Shown: in pieces, positions 12,751-12,801 of the stretch
Numbering within the stretch: position 1 is the stretch's first letter
Layout of the letters: every line of letters begins with the position of its first letter
Assembly (NCBI GenBank): GCA_022712845.1
Contig: JAFLJV010000121.1
Location: 1-12,801, forward strand
Length of the DNA stretch: 12,801 bases
Direction of reading: 5' to 3'
Source: Sulfurimonas sp.
GTDB taxonomy: Bacteria > Campylobacterota > Campylobacteria > Campylobacterales > Sulfurimonadaceae
Position numbers and translations under genes: made by a program
The notes under the pieces: generated by a model
The model's database searches: none
The model's input: only the letters and a program-made list of their open reading frames with translations
What the model was told of the DNA's origin: nothing

Positions 12751-12765
12751 TGATAATTTTTATCA
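12751..12765. promoter_or_regulatory. Fur-box-like 7-1-7 palindrome
   Basis: TGATAAT T TTTATCA differs from the classical 7-1-7 Fur box (TGATAAT n ATTATCA) at one position. It lies in promoter-like AT-rich DNA at the window end, with TATTAT and TATAAA downstream and a possible start codon at about 12794. It probably regulates a gene reading rightward out of the window by iron availability; the gene itself is not visible. Confidence 0.5.
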
Positions 12766-12801
12766 TATTGTTTATTATTTTTATAAAGTGAGAATGCAAT
12801 A

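Noticed and set aside
1..12801. CRISPR arrays, tRNA or rRNA genes, insertion sequences
   Set aside because: I saw no regularly spaced repeats, no cloverleaf-like or rRNA-like segment, and no transposase.

Overview
The window looks like chromosome from a Campylobacterota (epsilonproteobacterial) relative of Sulfurimonas. The DNA is AT-rich, genes are tightly packed with short overlaps, and GluRS, the SurA-like foldase, DUF2061 and the IscU-like protein all read like that group. The assignment is inference from protein flavour; no rRNA or marker search was possible.

Left part (1-5076): a minus-strand assimilatory sulfate operon runs cysK, DUF2061, cysH, cysD, cysN (cysN is cut by the window edge). 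CysD/CysN make APS. CysH has the paired-cysteine [4Fe-4S] ligands of an APS reductase, so no APS kinase is needed. CysK incorporates sulfide into cysteine. Divergent from cysK is a cysteine-poor Rrf2 regulator (CymR-like rather than IscR-like) followed by an ArsC-family reductase. The gap between the two operons holds two good sigma-70 promoters and a perfect 16+1+16 palindrome, a strong operator candidate.

Middle (5073-8906): a minus-strand trio encodes a SurA-like periplasmic foldase, a dCMP deaminase and an IscU/NifU-fold protein that has lost the cluster cysteines. Between surA and the divergent gltX lies an approximately 1.9 kb accessory block bounded by 32-bp direct repeats (30/32 identical). 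It holds a MntA/HepT-type nucleotidyltransferase-HEPN pair, a RelE/ribbon-helix-helix toxin-antitoxin pair with its own promoter and palindromic operator, and a truncated SH3-domain secreted protein with an out-of-frame remnant behind it. The repeats look like duplicated ancestral surA/gltX promoter sequence, so the block is probably an insertion.

Right part (8907-12801): gltX, then a Cu/Zn-type efflux permease of the SO_0444 family with a Cys/His-rich loop. Convergent with the permease is a small secreted lysine-rich protein gene whose frame is interrupted by one in-frame TGA in a Gly/Lys-rich motif; it is either a selenocysteine codon or a nonsense mutation. Next comes a short-chain dehydrogenase starting at TTG, flanked by short imperfect inverted repeats. 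The last bases hold a Fur-box-like 7-1-7 palindrome that probably controls a gene beyond the window. I saw no rRNA, tRNA, CRISPR array or transposase gene.
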